A stretch of DNA of 64,000 bases from Butyrivibrio sp. XPD2002 (GCF_000423945.1 NZ_AUIY01000001.1:186001-250000), one strand, 5' to 3'. Positions 1 through 8,607 are shown, counted from the first letter of the stretch. Notes: a model not told the origin generated them from the letters alone. A program made the numbers and translations.

Positions 1-1506
1 GATCTTTCAGGAATCCCTATTTATACAGAGGACAGAACCTGGGATGATCCAATTGTTATAGGTGGCGGTCCCTGCTCTTATAATCCGGAGCCTATCGCGG
101 ATTTCTTCGACCTTTTCTATATCGGTGAAGGCGAGACAAAATATCGCGAGATCTTCGATCTCTATGAGGAGTGCAAGGAAAATGGCACAAGCAGGGAAGA
201 GTTTTTATATAAATGCTCACAGATTCACGGAATTTATGTGCCTTCACTTTATGACATCAGCTACAACGAGGACGGAACAATCAAGGCAATAGAGCCCTTG
301 AAGGAAAATGTTCCCAAGGTCGTTGAGAAGGAAATATGCCTTGACCTCACTGAGAGCTATTATCCTATGAAGCCTGTAATGCCCTTTATCAGAGTTACTC
401 AGGACAGAGTTGTTCTTGAGGTTATGAGAGGATGTATCCGAGGCTGCAGATTCTGTCAGGCAGGTCAGCTTTACAGACCTTTAAGAGAGAGGGATGTTAA
501 TAAGCTCAAAGAGTACGCTATGACTCTTATTAAAAACACAGGCTATGAGGAAATCTCCTTAAGCTCACTTAGTACCAGTGATTATACAGGCCTTAACGAG
601 CTTCTTGATTTCCTTATCGATTACTGCAATCAGCACAAGGTTAATATTTCACTTCCTTCTCTTAGAATTGACGCCTTCTCATTAGACGTTATGAGTAAGG
701 TTCAGGATGTTAAAAAGTCATCACTTACCTTTGCGCCTGAGGCCGGCTCTCAGAGAATGAGAAACGTAATAAACAAGGGACTTACTGAAGAGGATATTCT
801 TAAAGGTGCACACGAAGCCTTTGAGGGCGGCTGGAACAAGGTTAAGCTCTACTTCATGCTTGGTCTTCCCGGAGAAACCATTGAGGATATTGAAGGAATC
901 GGTGATATCGCCAATAAGATAGCGGTAGAGTATTTTGAGACCGTTCCCAAGGAAAAGAGAAACGGCAGAACTATTGAGATTACTGCCAGCACCTCATTTT
1001 TTGTACCGAAGCCCTTCACACCCTTCCAGTGGGCATCCATGAATACAAAGGAAGAGTTCCTTGATAAGGCAAGCATCACCCGTAAGGGCATTATGTCTCA
1101 GCTTAACCAGAAGCACATCAAGTACAACTGGCACGAGGCTGACGCCAGCATGCTTGAGGGAATCCTTGCCAGAGGTGACAGAAGACTTTCAGAGGTCATC
1201 TATAACGTTTATAAGCGCGGCTGCATCTTCGATGCATGGAGCGAGTACTTCAAAAATGACATTTGGATGGAAGAGATGGAAAAGGCCGGACTTGATCCCA
1301 TGTTCTACGTAAAGCGTGAAAGAACAAAGGATGAAATCCTTCCCTGGGATATGCTCCACTGCGGCGTGTCCAAGGAATTCCTCTGGAGAGAATGGCAGAC
1401 CTCCAAGGAAGCCAAGGTTTCACCTAATTGCAGACAGTCCTGCATGGGCTGTGGCGGAGCCGGCTACGGCGTAGGAATCTGCTTCCAGCCTAAAACAGGT
1501 GTTTAA
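1..1506 (+). CDS. B12-binding-type radical SAM protein (TIGR03960-like), 5' end outside window
   Basis: The frame is open from base 1, so only the C-terminal part is present. The first residues (IGGGPCSYNPEP, then IGEGE) look like the end of a cobalamin-binding domain of the kind that precedes B12-dependent radical SAM cores. The core has a CxxxCxxC cluster with cysteine codons at 433, 445 and 454, which would ligate the SAM-binding [4Fe-4S] cluster. A Cys/Gly-rich tail (CRQSCMGCGGAGYG) ends the protein. The family is typically encoded next to DUF2344 and RNase G in Clostridia, as here, and probably has a role in RNA or ribosome modification, but I know of no proven substrate. The family call is firm, the function is not. 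Confidence 0.85.
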   Translation, partial: DLSGIPIYTEDRTWDDPIVIGGGPCSYNPEPIADFFDLFYIGEGETKYREIFDLYEECKENGTSREEFLYKCSQIHGIYVPSLYDISYNEDGTIKAIEPLKENVPKVVEKEICLDLTESYYPMKPVMPFIRVTQDRVVLEVMRGCIRGCRFCQAGQLYRPLRERDVNKLKEYAMTLIKNTGYEEISLSSLSTSDYTGLNELLDFLIDYCNQHKVNISLPSLRIDAFSLDVMSKVQDVKKSSLTFAPEAGSQRMRNVINKGLTEEDILKGAHEAFEGGWNKVKLYFMLGLPGETIEDIEGIGDIANKIAVEYFETVPKEKRNGRTIEITASTSFFVPKPFTPFQWASMNTKEEFLDKASITRKGIMSQLNQKHIKYNWHEADASMLEGILARGDRRLSEVIYNVYKRGCIFDAWSEYFKNDIWMEEMEKAGLDPMFYVKRERTKDEILPWDMLHCGVSKEFLWREWQTSKEAKVSPNCRQSCMGCGGAGYGVGICFQPKTGV

Positions 1507-1519
1507 TAATATTATTAAG

Positions 1520-1562
1520 CCTTCTCCCAGAGGGAGAAGGTGGCACGCAGTGCCGGATGAGG
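1520..1562 (+). repeat. Tandem palindromic intergenic element carrying a Shine-Dalgarno
   Basis: A perfect 9-bp palindrome (CCTTCTCCC, AGA loop, GGGAGAAGG; 1520-1540) is followed by a second small hairpin (GGCAC, GCA, GTGCC; 1542-1554) and then GGATGAGG. The layout resembles short interspersed palindromic elements common in gut Firmicutes. Its 3' end supplies the GAGG (1559-1562) that lies 4 nt before the next ATG. Confidence 0.6.
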
Positions 1563-1566
1563 TCAT

Positions 1567-2322
1567 ATGAATAAATTACGATTAAAATTTTCAAAGCACG
1601 GTCCAATCCGCTTTCTTGGCCATCTCGACGTAATGCGATATGTTCAGAAGGCAATCAGACGCGCTGAAATAGACATAAAATATAGTGAAGGCTACAGTCC
1701 GCATCAGATTTTGTCATTTGCACAGCCCCTTAGCGTAGGTTCAACAACTGATGGTGACTATATGGACATGACTGTAATGAGCATGGAAAACGTAGCTTCA
1801 GTAATGGATGCTTTAAATGGCGCCATGAACGAAGGCATCGTAATCACAGCTATTACAGAGCTTCCCGAAAAAAGCGTAAATGCCATGACCAGCGTAGCCG
1901 CAGCAGAATACATTATTTCCTTTAGAGTAGGAAAAGAGCCTTCCTTTGATCTTGAAAAGACCTTTAGTGACTTCATGGATCAGAAGGAGATTCCTGCTGT
2001 TAAGAAGACTAAAAATGGAGAGAAGACAATAGATATAAAGCCGCTTATTTATAAGTGGGAGATTTTACCTGATAACAGAATCCATGTGCTGTTATCAGCA
2101 GGAAGCAGCTCAAACCTTAAGGCAGCGCTTCTGACAGAGAGCCTTTTTAGCTTTGCCGGCGAAGAGATGAAGGAATTTGCAGCTGTTTTCCATAGACTTG
2201 AGACCTACCTTTCAGGTATTGATGATAAGGGAGATTACATTCAGCCCATGATACCTGAGAGCATGTCTGAGTTATCCTTTACTTCTGATAAGAATCTGAC
2301 ACAGGGAAAGATTTATGTTTGA
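1567..2322 (+). CDS. DUF2344 / TIGR03936 radical SAM-associated protein
   Basis: 251 residues, the normal size for the family. The N-terminus (LRLKFSKHGPIRFLGHLDVMR, here quoted only to show the family start KxGxxRFLGHLD) is the recognisable signature. This protein is encoded immediately after, or fused to, the TIGR03960 radical SAM protein in many Firmicutes, and is assumed to be its partner. It lacks catalytic motifs that I can identify, so a substrate-binding or accessory role is inferred. The start is set by GAGG at 1559-1562 inside the palindromic element. The 3' end overlaps the RNase G start by 8 nt, which indicates translational coupling. Confidence 0.85.
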   Translation: MNKLRLKFSKHGPIRFLGHLDVMRYVQKAIRRAEIDIKYSEGYSPHQILSFAQPLSVGSTTDGDYMDMTVMSMENVASVMDALNGAMNEGIVITAITELPEKSVNAMTSVAAAEYIISFRVGKEPSFDLEKTFSDFMDQKEIPAVKKTKNGEKTIDIKPLIYKWEILPDNRIHVLLSAGSSSNLKAALLTESLFSFAGEEMKEFAAVFHRLETYLSGIDDKGDYIQPMIPESMSELSFTSDKNLTQGKIYV

Positions 2323-3355
2323 AGTAGTTATAACAAACTGGCATGAACACCTGACTGCAATCGGTTTTTATGAAAACAAGGTAGAGCTGATTGATGTTCT
2401 TGATTCCAGAGACAGAACAGGTAATATTTATGTCGGAAGAGTTGAGAATATAGTTTCCAATCTTAATGCCGCCTTTGTCAGATTTGAAAAGGATGGCGGA
2501 AAGCACGGAATAGGATTTCTTCCTATAAAAGCGATTCCTGTGAAGAATATTCTTAACAGAAGCGTAGATTCTTCAAAAGAGATAAGGCCGGGAGATATTG
2601 TTCTGGTTCAGATAAACGTCGAGGAGATGAAGCTTAAGCAGGCAAGGCTAACCGGTAAAATTGATCTTGCCAAAGCCGATTATAATGGTGATATGGATCA
2701 GCTTCTTGCAATTGCCAGAACAAGAAAAGAGTATCAGCAGATAAGTAATGAGATTTCAGGCATCGCAGATGACATAAAAAATGCATGCGACACTATGGAG
2801 AAAATCACAGGCGATACTGAATATAAGCTTGTGACGGATGTAGCTGATATACATCAGGAACTACTCGAAGGCAGAGATGTTTTTTCTGAAAATGCAGTTA
2901 TAGAATTCTATGACGAAGAGGAAAAGAGACTTGCGCTAATAGTTCATTACAGCCTTACAAGTAAAACAGATGACCTTTTTAAAAAGAAGGTCTGGCTTGA
3001 TTCGGGAGCTTTTCTTATAATAGAGCAGACGGAGACACTTAATCTCATTGATGTAAACTCCGGCAAGGATTTAAAGAAAAGCGAGGAGTTCTTCCTTAAT
3101 CTTAATAAGGAAGCAGCAAAGGAAGCCTACAGACAGATAAGACTAAGGAATTTGTCAGGAATGATCCTTATAGATTTTGTTTCACTTAAAAACAGCGAAA
3201 CAAAGGATGAGCTTATCGGATATATAAAAGAGCTTATAAAGGATGATCCAATGAATCTGACCTTTATAGATATGACAAAATTAGGTATCATTGAGTTTAC
3301 GAGAGAGAAAAGAAAGAAATCTCTAAGAGAAACTATTGACATTAAAAAAATGTGA
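2315..3355 (+). CDS. rng: Ribonuclease E/G family protein, short form
   Basis: 346 residues. An S1-like RNA-binding stretch (GNIYVGRVENIV, NAAFVRF, GFLP) lies near residues 30-70. The two metal-binding aspartates of the RNase E/G DNase I-like active site are seen in IDVNSG (near residue 246) and LIDFVS (near 286), and the family motif MTKLGIIEFTR follows near 325. The protein stops soon after, so the CPxCxG zinc-link of E. coli RNase E/G and the small domain behind it are absent. Expected role: endonucleolytic processing of rRNA and mRNA. It begins within the end of the DUF2344 gene and precedes the L21 operon. Confidence 0.85.
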   Translation: MFEVVITNWHEHLTAIGFYENKVELIDVLDSRDRTGNIYVGRVENIVSNLNAAFVRFEKDGGKHGIGFLPIKAIPVKNILNRSVDSSKEIRPGDIVLVQINVEEMKLKQARLTGKIDLAKADYNGDMDQLLAIARTRKEYQQISNEISGIADDIKNACDTMEKITGDTEYKLVTDVADIHQELLEGRDVFSENAVIEFYDEEEKRLALIVHYSLTSKTDDLFKKKVWLDSGAFLIIEQTETLNLIDVNSGKDLKKSEEFFLNLNKEAAKEAYRQIRLRNLSGMILIDFVSLKNSETKDELIGYIKELIKDDPMNLTFIDMTKLGIIEFTREKRKKSLRETIDIKKM

Positions 3356-3365
3356 TGTTATTATT

Positions 3366-3436
3366 CAATGGTATGCCGCTTAACGAGGTATAAGTGGATT
3401 AATTTTTATCCCACCACAGTTAGCGAGATTTGGAAG
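3366..3436 (+). ncRNA. Ribosomal protein L21 leader
   Basis: The 90-bp gap before rplU is highly structured. TATGCC near 3372 pairs with GGTATA near 3387, GTGGAT near 3394 pairs with ATCCCAC ending near 3414, and CGCTTAAC near 3377 can pair with GTTAGCG near 3419. This arrangement fits the L21 leader that controls rplU-prp-rpmA in Firmicutes, where excess ribosomal protein is thought to repress its own mRNA. The match is by eye; a covariance search (RF00559) would settle it. Confidence 0.65.
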
Positions 3437-3449
3437 AAGGAGGTGCCTT

Positions 3450-3758
3450 ATGTACGCAATTATTGTTACTGGTGGTAAGCAGTACAAGGTTTCCGAGGGC
3501 GACGTTATTCGTGTTGAGAAGCTTGACGTAGAAGCCGGAAAAGAAGTTACATTTGATAATGTTATTGCAGTAAATGATGACAAGACTCTTAAGGTTGCTG
3601 GTGATGTAGCAAGCGCAAAGGTTAGCGCAACTGTTATGGAACAGGGCAAGGGCAAGAAGGTTATCGTTTATAAGTACAAGAGTAAGACCGGTTATCACAA
3701 GAAGAACGGTCACAGACAGTGCTTCACAGCTGTGAAGATCGATAAGATTTCACTGTAA
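3450..3758 (+). CDS. rplU: 50S ribosomal protein L21
   Basis: 102 residues, full length. Starts MYAIIVTGGKQYKVSEGD and ends with the basic RNA-binding region (KSKTGYHKKNGHRQ) and FTAVKIDKI that are typical of bL21, a 23S rRNA-binding protein of the large subunit. An AAGGAGG at 3437-3443 fixes the ATG. It is the first gene of the rplU-prp-rpmA operon and is probably controlled by the structured leader directly upstream. Confidence 0.97.
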   Translation: MYAIIVTGGKQYKVSEGDVIRVEKLDVEAGKEVTFDNVIAVNDDKTLKVAGDVASAKVSATVMEQGKGKKVIVYKYKSKTGYHKKNGHRQCFTAVKIDKISL

Positions 3759-3770
3759 TCTTGTAGATGA

Positions 3771-4112
3771 GTGTTTGCAGATATGACAAATATCATTATT
3801 CGTAAAAACAAAGATGGCGAGTACATGGGCTTTAAGCTCGAAGGACATGCCGGTTCCGGAGAATATGGAAAAGACATTGTTTGTGCTGCGATTTCGATTC
3901 TAAGCATAAACACAGTTAATTCTTTGGAAAAATTTACAGATGATAATTTTACCTGTGATGCAGATCCTGGAAAAGGATATATAGAGGTTACTTCTGAAGA
4001 TGGTTTTTCAGAAGAGGGAGATCTTTTAATGAGGTCATTCGAACTTGGCATTACCGGAGTCTACAAACAATATGGAAATGAGTTTTTGAACATTAAATTC
4101 GAGGAGGTATAA
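3771..4112 (+). CDS. prp: Ribosomal-processing cysteine protease Prp
   Basis: About 113 residues, between L21 and L27 as usual in Firmicutes. The catalytic pair is visible: His26 in GHAGSGEYG and Cys38 in DIVCAAIS (numbered from the GTG). Prp removes the N-terminal extension of L27. In this window L27 has such an extension, so enzyme and substrate are adjacent. The start is uncertain: GTG at 3771 has GATGA directly against it, and ATG at 3783 lies 11 nt after the same purine-rich stretch. The stop is 3 nt before the L27 start. Confidence 0.93.
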   Translation: MFADMTNIIIRKNKDGEYMGFKLEGHAGSGEYGKDIVCAAISILSINTVNSLEKFTDDNFTCDADPGKGYIEVTSEDGFSEEGDLLMRSFELGITGVYKQYGNEFLNIKFEEV

Positions 4113-4115
4113 GTC

Positions 4116-4400
4116 ATGTTGAATATGGACCTTCAATTTTTTGCTCATAAGAAGGGAGTCGGATCCACAAAGAATGGTCGTGATTCCGAGTCTAAGCGCC
4201 TTGGAGCAAAGAGAGCTGACGGACAATTCGTAAAGGCTGGAAATATTTTATACAGACAGCGTGGCACTCATATTCATCCTGGTGTAAATGTTGGTATCGG
4301 TAAAGATGATACTCTTTTTGCACTTGTTGATGGTGTGCTTCGTTTCGAACGCAAGGGCCGCGATAAGAAGCAGGCTAGCGTTTATGCTGTAGAGAAGTAA
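4116..4400 (+). CDS. rpmA: 50S ribosomal protein L27 with cleavable N-terminal extension
   Basis: 94 residues. Mature L27 begins at [15 protein letters not shown]. It is preceded by MLNMDLQFF, the extension found in Firmicutes that Prp cuts after the two phenylalanines. In mature L27 the freed N-terminus reaches towards the peptidyl transferase centre. The rest ([20 protein letters not shown]) is canonical. The GGAGG at the end of prp serves as its ribosome binding site. A strong terminator follows at 4419. Confidence 0.97.
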   Translation: MLNMDLQFFAHKKGVGSTKNGRDSESKRLGAKRADGQFVKAGNILYRQRGTHIHPGVNVGIGKDDTLFALVDGVLRFERKGRDKKQASVYAVEK

Positions 4401-4418
4401 TCAGTATCGTTATGTATT

Positions 4419-4454
4419 GGGCTCCAAACATATTATTGTTTGGAGTCCTTTTTT
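4419..4454 (+). terminator. Intrinsic terminator after rpmA
   Basis: A 12-bp stem (4419-4430 with 4437-4448, one G-U pair), loop TATTAT, then six T. It closes the rplU-prp-rpmA operon before obgE. Confidence 0.9.
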
Positions 4455-4490
4455 AGCTAGTGTCTATTTTGAGATTAACAGGAGAATAAT

Positions 4491-5888
4491 ATGCCCGCAT
4501 TTGTTGATAGAGCGAGAATATTTGTTAAAAGTGGAAAAGGTGGAGACGGTCACGTTTCTTTCAGAAGAGAAAAGTTTGTTGCCAATGGAGGACCTGACGG
4601 CGGAGACGGCGGAAAAGGCGGAGACGTTGTGATCAAGGTTGATCTTGGTATTAATACTCTTTCTGATTTTCACTACGGCGGAAAGTACAAGGCTGAGAAT
4701 GGTGAAGACGGCGGAAAGAGACGTTGTCATGGTAAATCAGGCTCTGACATAATTATAAAGGTACCTCAGGGTACTGTCATAAAGGAAGCTTCCAGCGGAA
4801 GAGTTATCGTAGATATGTCAGGTGATACTACAGAGTTTGTACTTCTTAAGGGCGGAAAAGGCGGAAACGGAAACATGCATTATGCTACAAGTACAATGCA
4901 GGCTCCCAGATATGCACAGCCCGGTCAACCCGCTAAGGAACTGGAGATATTACTCGAGCTTAAGATGATTGCGGATGTAGGACTGGTTGGTTTCCCTAAC
5001 GTTGGTAAATCAACATTCCTCACAAAGGTTAGTAATGCAAAGCCTAAGGTTGCAAACTATCACTTTACAACCCTTACTCCAATTCTTGGAGTTGTAAGTT
5101 TGAATGATGCAAGAGGATTTGTTGTTGCGGATATTCCGGGACTTATTGAGGGCGCTGCAGACGGAGCAGGTCTTGGTCACGAGTTCTTAAGACATATTGA
5201 GCGTACCAGGATCATGATCCACGTTGTAGACGCTGCCGGAACCGAAGGAAGAGATCCTTTTGAAGATATAGAAGCTATTAATAATGAGCTTTCCAAGTAC
5301 AACGCTGATATTACCAAAAAGCCTCAGGTTATTGCTGCAAATAAGATCGATATGCTTCCTGACGGAGAGGATTCCGAGATCATACAGAAGCTTAGAGATA
5401 AATTTGAGCCCCAGGGAGTTAAAGTATTTGCTACTTCAACCCTTACTGGCAAAGGAATTAATGAACTGTTATACTATATTAGCAGGGAGCTTGATAACCT
5501 AGGCGAAGAGACCTTTGTATTTGAAAGCGAATATGATCCTGAGGTTGAGCTTAAGGTTGAGAATGAATCATTCACTGTAGAGTATGATTCTGATGCTAAG
5601 GAATACGTTATCGAAGGACCTAAGATCGAGAAAATGCTTGGTTATACAAACCTTGATTCTGAAAAGGGATTCGCATTTTTCCAGAACTTCCTTGTTGAGA
5701 ACGGTATTCTTGACCAGCTTGAGGCCCTTGGCATTCAGGAAGGCGACACAGTTCGCATGTATGGTAACAGTTTTGATTATTACAGAAATGCTGATACAGA
5801 AGAGGCTTCAGGTTCTGATGAGGCTGATTTTGCAGAGAGCGATGATATAGATTTTGATTCGGAGGACAATGATGAATTTAACCAGTAA
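4491..5888 (+). CDS. obgE: GTPase ObgE/CgtA
   Basis: 465 residues. It has the glycine-rich Obg fold (residues 1-160), then a G domain with G1 GFPNVGKST near residue 167 and G3 DIPGLIEGA, and the C-terminal OCT domain (about 360-430). The last 35 residues are strongly acidic. Obg is an essential GTPase that works in 50S assembly and the stringent response. AGGAG precedes the ATG. The end of the gene overlaps the YhbY start by 17 nt, and a GGAGG inside the obgE tail is the YhbY ribosome binding site. Confidence 0.96.
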   Translation: MPAFVDRARIFVKSGKGGDGHVSFRREKFVANGGPDGGDGGKGGDVVIKVDLGINTLSDFHYGGKYKAENGEDGGKRRCHGKSGSDIIIKVPQGTVIKEASSGRVIVDMSGDTTEFVLLKGGKGGNGNMHYATSTMQAPRYAQPGQPAKELEILLELKMIADVGLVGFPNVGKSTFLTKVSNAKPKVANYHFTTLTPILGVVSLNDARGFVVADIPGLIEGAADGAGLGHEFLRHIERTRIMIHVVDAAGTEGRDPFEDIEAINNELSKYNADITKKPQVIAANKIDMLPDGEDSEIIQKLRDKFEPQGVKVFATSTLTGKGINELLYYISRELDNLGEETFVFESEYDPEVELKVENESFTVEYDSDAKEYVIEGPKIEKMLGYTNLDSEKGFAFFQNFLVENGILDQLEALGIQEGDTVRMYGNSFDYYRNADTEEASGSDEADFAESDDIDFDSEDNDEFNQ

Positions 5889-6168
5889 ACAGCGTTCTTA
5901 TTTAAAAGGTCTTGCAATGAACCTTGATCCGGTTTTCCAGATCGGTAAGGCTGCAGTTACTCCCGAAGTAACTGAGAGCGTTTTGGAGTGCTTTAATAAT
6001 AAGGAGCTCATCAAGGGTTCAATTTTGAAAAACTGCACCGATGATGTTAATGAAGTTGCTAACACCATCGCAGAGAGAACAAGATCAACTCTTGTTCAGG
6101 TAATAGGAAGAAAATTCGTGCTTTACAAGCCCTTCCATGAAAATCCGGAGATTAAGCTTCCTAAGTAA
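5872..6168 (+). CDS. yhbY: YhbY family RNA-binding protein (CRM domain)
   Basis: 98 residues from the chosen ATG. A single CRM domain protein that binds pre-50S particles in other bacteria. It opens MNLTSKQRSYLKGLA and has the loop QIGKAAVTPE where the family has GKxG. The ATG at 5872 was chosen because GGAGG (5861-5865) is 6 nt upstream; the neighbouring ATG at 5869 would be too close. Downstream of obgE, as often in Firmicutes. Confidence 0.9.
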   Translation: MNLTSKQRSYLKGLAMNLDPVFQIGKAAVTPEVTESVLECFNNKELIKGSILKNCTDDVNEVANTIAERTRSTLVQVIGRKFVLYKPFHENPEIKLPK

Positions 6169-6228
6169 TAAAATATAGCGGTCAATATTTTCACGACAAA
6201 TACAGCATAAAAGAGGTGACGGAATATT

Positions 6229-6888
6229 ATGGCAAGTAGAAAAATCGGTATTTTAGGCGGTACATTTGATCCAATACATAATGCTCATCTTATTTTAGGT
6301 GAGGCAGCAAGAGAGCAGTTCGGACTGGACAGAATAGTTTTCATGCCCACAGGTAAGCCCTACATGAAGGACCAGGGGGGCAGTCTGACTTCCGGAGAGC
6401 TGCGCTATCAGATGGTTAAGCTTGCAATAGACAGTAATCCCTATTTTACATGCTCGCGTCTTGAAATTGACCGTGAGGGTAATACCTATACTATTGATAC
6501 ACTTTATGAGCTTGAAAAAATGTATCCCGGAGATGAGATATATCTGATTCTCGGTGGTGATACCTTTAAGCAGATCGAAACCTGGTATAAGAGCGAGGAG
6601 ATTTTCAAGAACTGCGTTATTCTGGCTGCAATCAGAAATAATATGTCTATTGCCGAAATGGATGAGCAGAGAAGATACCTTCACGATAAATACGGTGCTG
6701 ATGTAAGGATTCTTCAATATAAGAACATTGATATTTCAAGCAGCGATATCAGATCAAGAATTATGACCGGAAGATCTGTAAGATACATGCTTCCTGAATC
6801 TGTTATCGAATTTGCCAGCTTGAAAAATATATATAATGGCATGGCGTCTTCAGATGATGACGACGATATGAAAATCTATCACGGTTGA
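6229..6888 (+). CDS. nadD: Nicotinate-nucleotide adenylyltransferase
   Basis: 219 residues. Transfers AMP from ATP to nicotinate mononucleotide in NAD synthesis. The nucleotidyltransferase signature GGTFDPIHNAHL is at residues 8-20 and the second motif SSSDIRSRI near 170. A short acidic tail (DDDDD) follows the domain and is unusual but not disruptive. Followed by yqeK and rsfS, the standard Firmicute order nadD-yqeK-rsfS. AGAGGTG precedes the ATG. Confidence 0.95.
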   Translation: MASRKIGILGGTFDPIHNAHLILGEAAREQFGLDRIVFMPTGKPYMKDQGGSLTSGELRYQMVKLAIDSNPYFTCSRLEIDREGNTYTIDTLYELEKMYPGDEIYLILGGDTFKQIETWYKSEEIFKNCVILAAIRNNMSIAEMDEQRRYLHDKYGADVRILQYKNIDISSSDIRSRIMTGRSVRYMLPESVIEFASLKNIYNGMASSDDDDDMKIYHG

Positions 6889-6916
6889 TGTATCGGAGGC
6901 TTAGTCTTTATATATT

Positions 6917-7507
6917 ATGAAAATGATTGAATTATCACATAAGCTCAGAAAAGAAATGAAGCTTGTACTTAATGCAGACAGATTTGACCATACACTTGGC
7001 GTTGCCTACACGGCTGCCAATATGGCTGCGGTTCATGATGTCTCCATTGAAAAGGCGCTGATAGCAGGATTTCTGCATGACTGTGCCAAAAATCTTGATC
7101 ATGAAGAGCAGATTAAGATCTGTAATAAGTACGGCGTTGAAATAACTGACATAGAAAAGCGTAATCCGGCGCTTATCCATGCCAAGGCAGGAATGTGTCT
7201 GGCTGAGCATAAATACGGTTATGATGATCCTGAAATACTTGGTGCCATCAGATGGCATACCACTGGGCATCCCGGTATGAATGATCTTGAGAAAATCGTA
7301 TTTATTGCCGATTTTGTTGAACCAAACAGGAAGCCTTTAGAGCACATGGATATAATCCGGAAGCTTGCATATGCTGATCTTGATAAGTGTATGCTTAAGA
7401 TATTAGAGGATACGATTCATTATCTCAATAATATTGATAAGGAATGCGATCCTATGACCTGGAACACTTACGAATACTATTTAAAAAAGGAAAAAGAAAA
7501 TGGCTGA
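6917..7507 (+). CDS. yqeK: YqeK-family HD hydrolase (Ap4A hydrolase)
   Basis: 196 residues. HD-domain metal ligands are seen in FDHTLGVA, HDCAKN, IHAKAG and the later FIADFVEPNR. Characterised YqeK proteins hydrolyse diadenosine tetraphosphate symmetrically. The stop overlaps the rsfS ATG by 8 nt, so the two are probably translationally coupled. Confidence 0.92.
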   Translation: MKMIELSHKLRKEMKLVLNADRFDHTLGVAYTAANMAAVHDVSIEKALIAGFLHDCAKNLDHEEQIKICNKYGVEITDIEKRNPALIHAKAGMCLAEHKYGYDDPEILGAIRWHTTGHPGMNDLEKIVFIADFVEPNRKPLEHMDIIRKLAYADLDKCMLKILEDTIHYLNNIDKECDPMTWNTYEYYLKKEKENG

Positions 7508-7865
7508 ACACTCAATTGAAAATTCTAAGGAAATGGTAAAACTTGCAGTAAATGCACTTGAAGATACAAAGGGCCTTGATATTGAGATCATCGATATCAG
7601 CGAGGTATCAACCCTTGGCGATTTCTTTATCGTTGCAAGCGGATCTAACCGTTCACAGATTCAGGCTATGGCAGACAGAGTTGAGGAGACTCTTGGCAGA
7701 GCAGGATATGAGAAGAAGGATATCGAAGGCTATGAGAGCGCATTTTGGATTCTTCAGGACTTTGGTGATATCATTGTCCATATCTTTGATCAGGAGAACA
7801 GACTTTTCTATGATCTTGAGAGAATCTGGAGAGATGGTAAGCATATTACAAAGGATGAATTATAA
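7500..7865 (+). CDS. rsfS: Ribosome silencing factor RsfS
   Basis: 121 residues, full length. Binds L14 on the 50S subunit and blocks subunit joining under nutrient limitation. Family motifs: LEDTKGLDIEIIDIS, DFFIVASGSNRSQIQA, and DFGDIIVHIFDQENRLFYDLERIW. Last gene of the nadD-yqeK-rsfS set, ended by a hairpin shared with the convergent lexA. Confidence 0.96.
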   Translation: MAEHSIENSKEMVKLAVNALEDTKGLDIEIIDISEVSTLGDFFIVASGSNRSQIQAMADRVEETLGRAGYEKKDIEGYESAFWILQDFGDIIVHIFDQENRLFYDLERIWRDGKHITKDEL

Positions 7866-7886
7866 TTTATAATCACTTTTGAGCAT

Positions 7887-7925
7887 AAAAAAACGCTGCA
7901 TGCAATGAACATGCAGCGCTTTTTA
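7887..7925. terminator. Bidirectional terminator between rsfS and lexA
   Basis: Perfect 9-bp stem CGCTGCATG / CATGCAGCG (7894-7902 with 7910-7918), flanked by an A-run on the left and a T-run on the right, so it can stop transcription from both convergent genes. Confidence 0.88.
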
Positions 7926-7960
7926 CATTTAAATACTTATTTCGAAATACTAATATCAGA

Positions 7961-8575
7961 TTAGTATAATCTCAGAACACCAAATACACGTCCAAGAATC
8001 TCGCAGTCATCTACGATAATGGGATCCATGGTATCATTCTCAGGCTGGAGTCTGATGTGGCCCTTCTCCTTATAAAAGGTCTTAACAGTAGCAGAGTCAT
8101 CGATAAGAGCTACGACCTGCTCACCGTTACGGGCTGTGTCACAGGCCTCAACAAAAATGCGGTCACCGTTAAAAATACCGGCATTTATCATTGAATCACC
8201 CTTAACATTAAGAATGAACATCTGTCCCTTAGGACACATCTCTGCAGGAATAGGGAAGTAGCTGTCTATATTCTGCTCAGCCAGAATAGGTGTACCTGCA
8301 GCCACCTGGCCAACAACAGGGATGTTAACCATCTCTGTTCTGATCATATTAAATGAATCATCACATATCTCAATGGTACGGGGCTTGGTAGGATCGCGCT
8401 TGATATAGCCGTTCTTCTCCAAGGTCTCGAGATGAGAGTGTACGGATGATGTTGATTTCAAATGTACGGTTTCGCAAATCTCGCGAACAGTAGGCGGATA
8501 GCCCTTTTCTAATATCTTTTCTTTAATGAATTCGAGAATTTCACTTTGCTTTTCGCTGATCTTTCCTTTTTCCAT
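7961..8575 (-). CDS. lexA: SOS repressor LexA
   Basis: 204 residues. N-terminal winged helix with TVREICETVHLKSTSSVHSHLE as the recognition region, and a C-terminal S24 self-cleavage domain. Cleavage site A93-G94 (VAAGTP), catalytic Ser128 (GDSMI) and Lys165 (ATVKTF) are all present, so the repressor should be cleavable on RecA activation. GGAGG lies just before the ATG, and a perfect SOS box is 21 nt upstream, indicating autoregulation. It diverges from a YneA-like inhibitor, the same arrangement as lexA-yneA in Bacillus. Confidence 0.97.
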   Translation of the reverse strand: MEKGKISEKQSEILEFIKEKILEKGYPPTVREICETVHLKSTSSVHSHLETLEKNGYIKRDPTKPRTIEICDDSFNMIRTEMVNIPVVGQVAAGTPILAEQNIDSYFPIPAEMCPKGQMFILNVKGDSMINAGIFNGDRIFVEACDTARNGEQVVALIDDSATVKTFYKEKGHIRLQPENDTMDPIIVDDCEILGRVFGVLRLY

Positions 8576-8595
8576 TGTTATCCTCCATATATTAA

Positions 8596-8607
8596 GAACC
8601 TATGTTC
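8596..8607 (-). promoter_or_regulatory. SOS box (LexA operator) of lexA
   Basis: GAAC-CTAT-GTTC, a perfect match to the Firmicute LexA core GAACNNNNGTTC, positioned just upstream of lexA. Confidence 0.9.
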
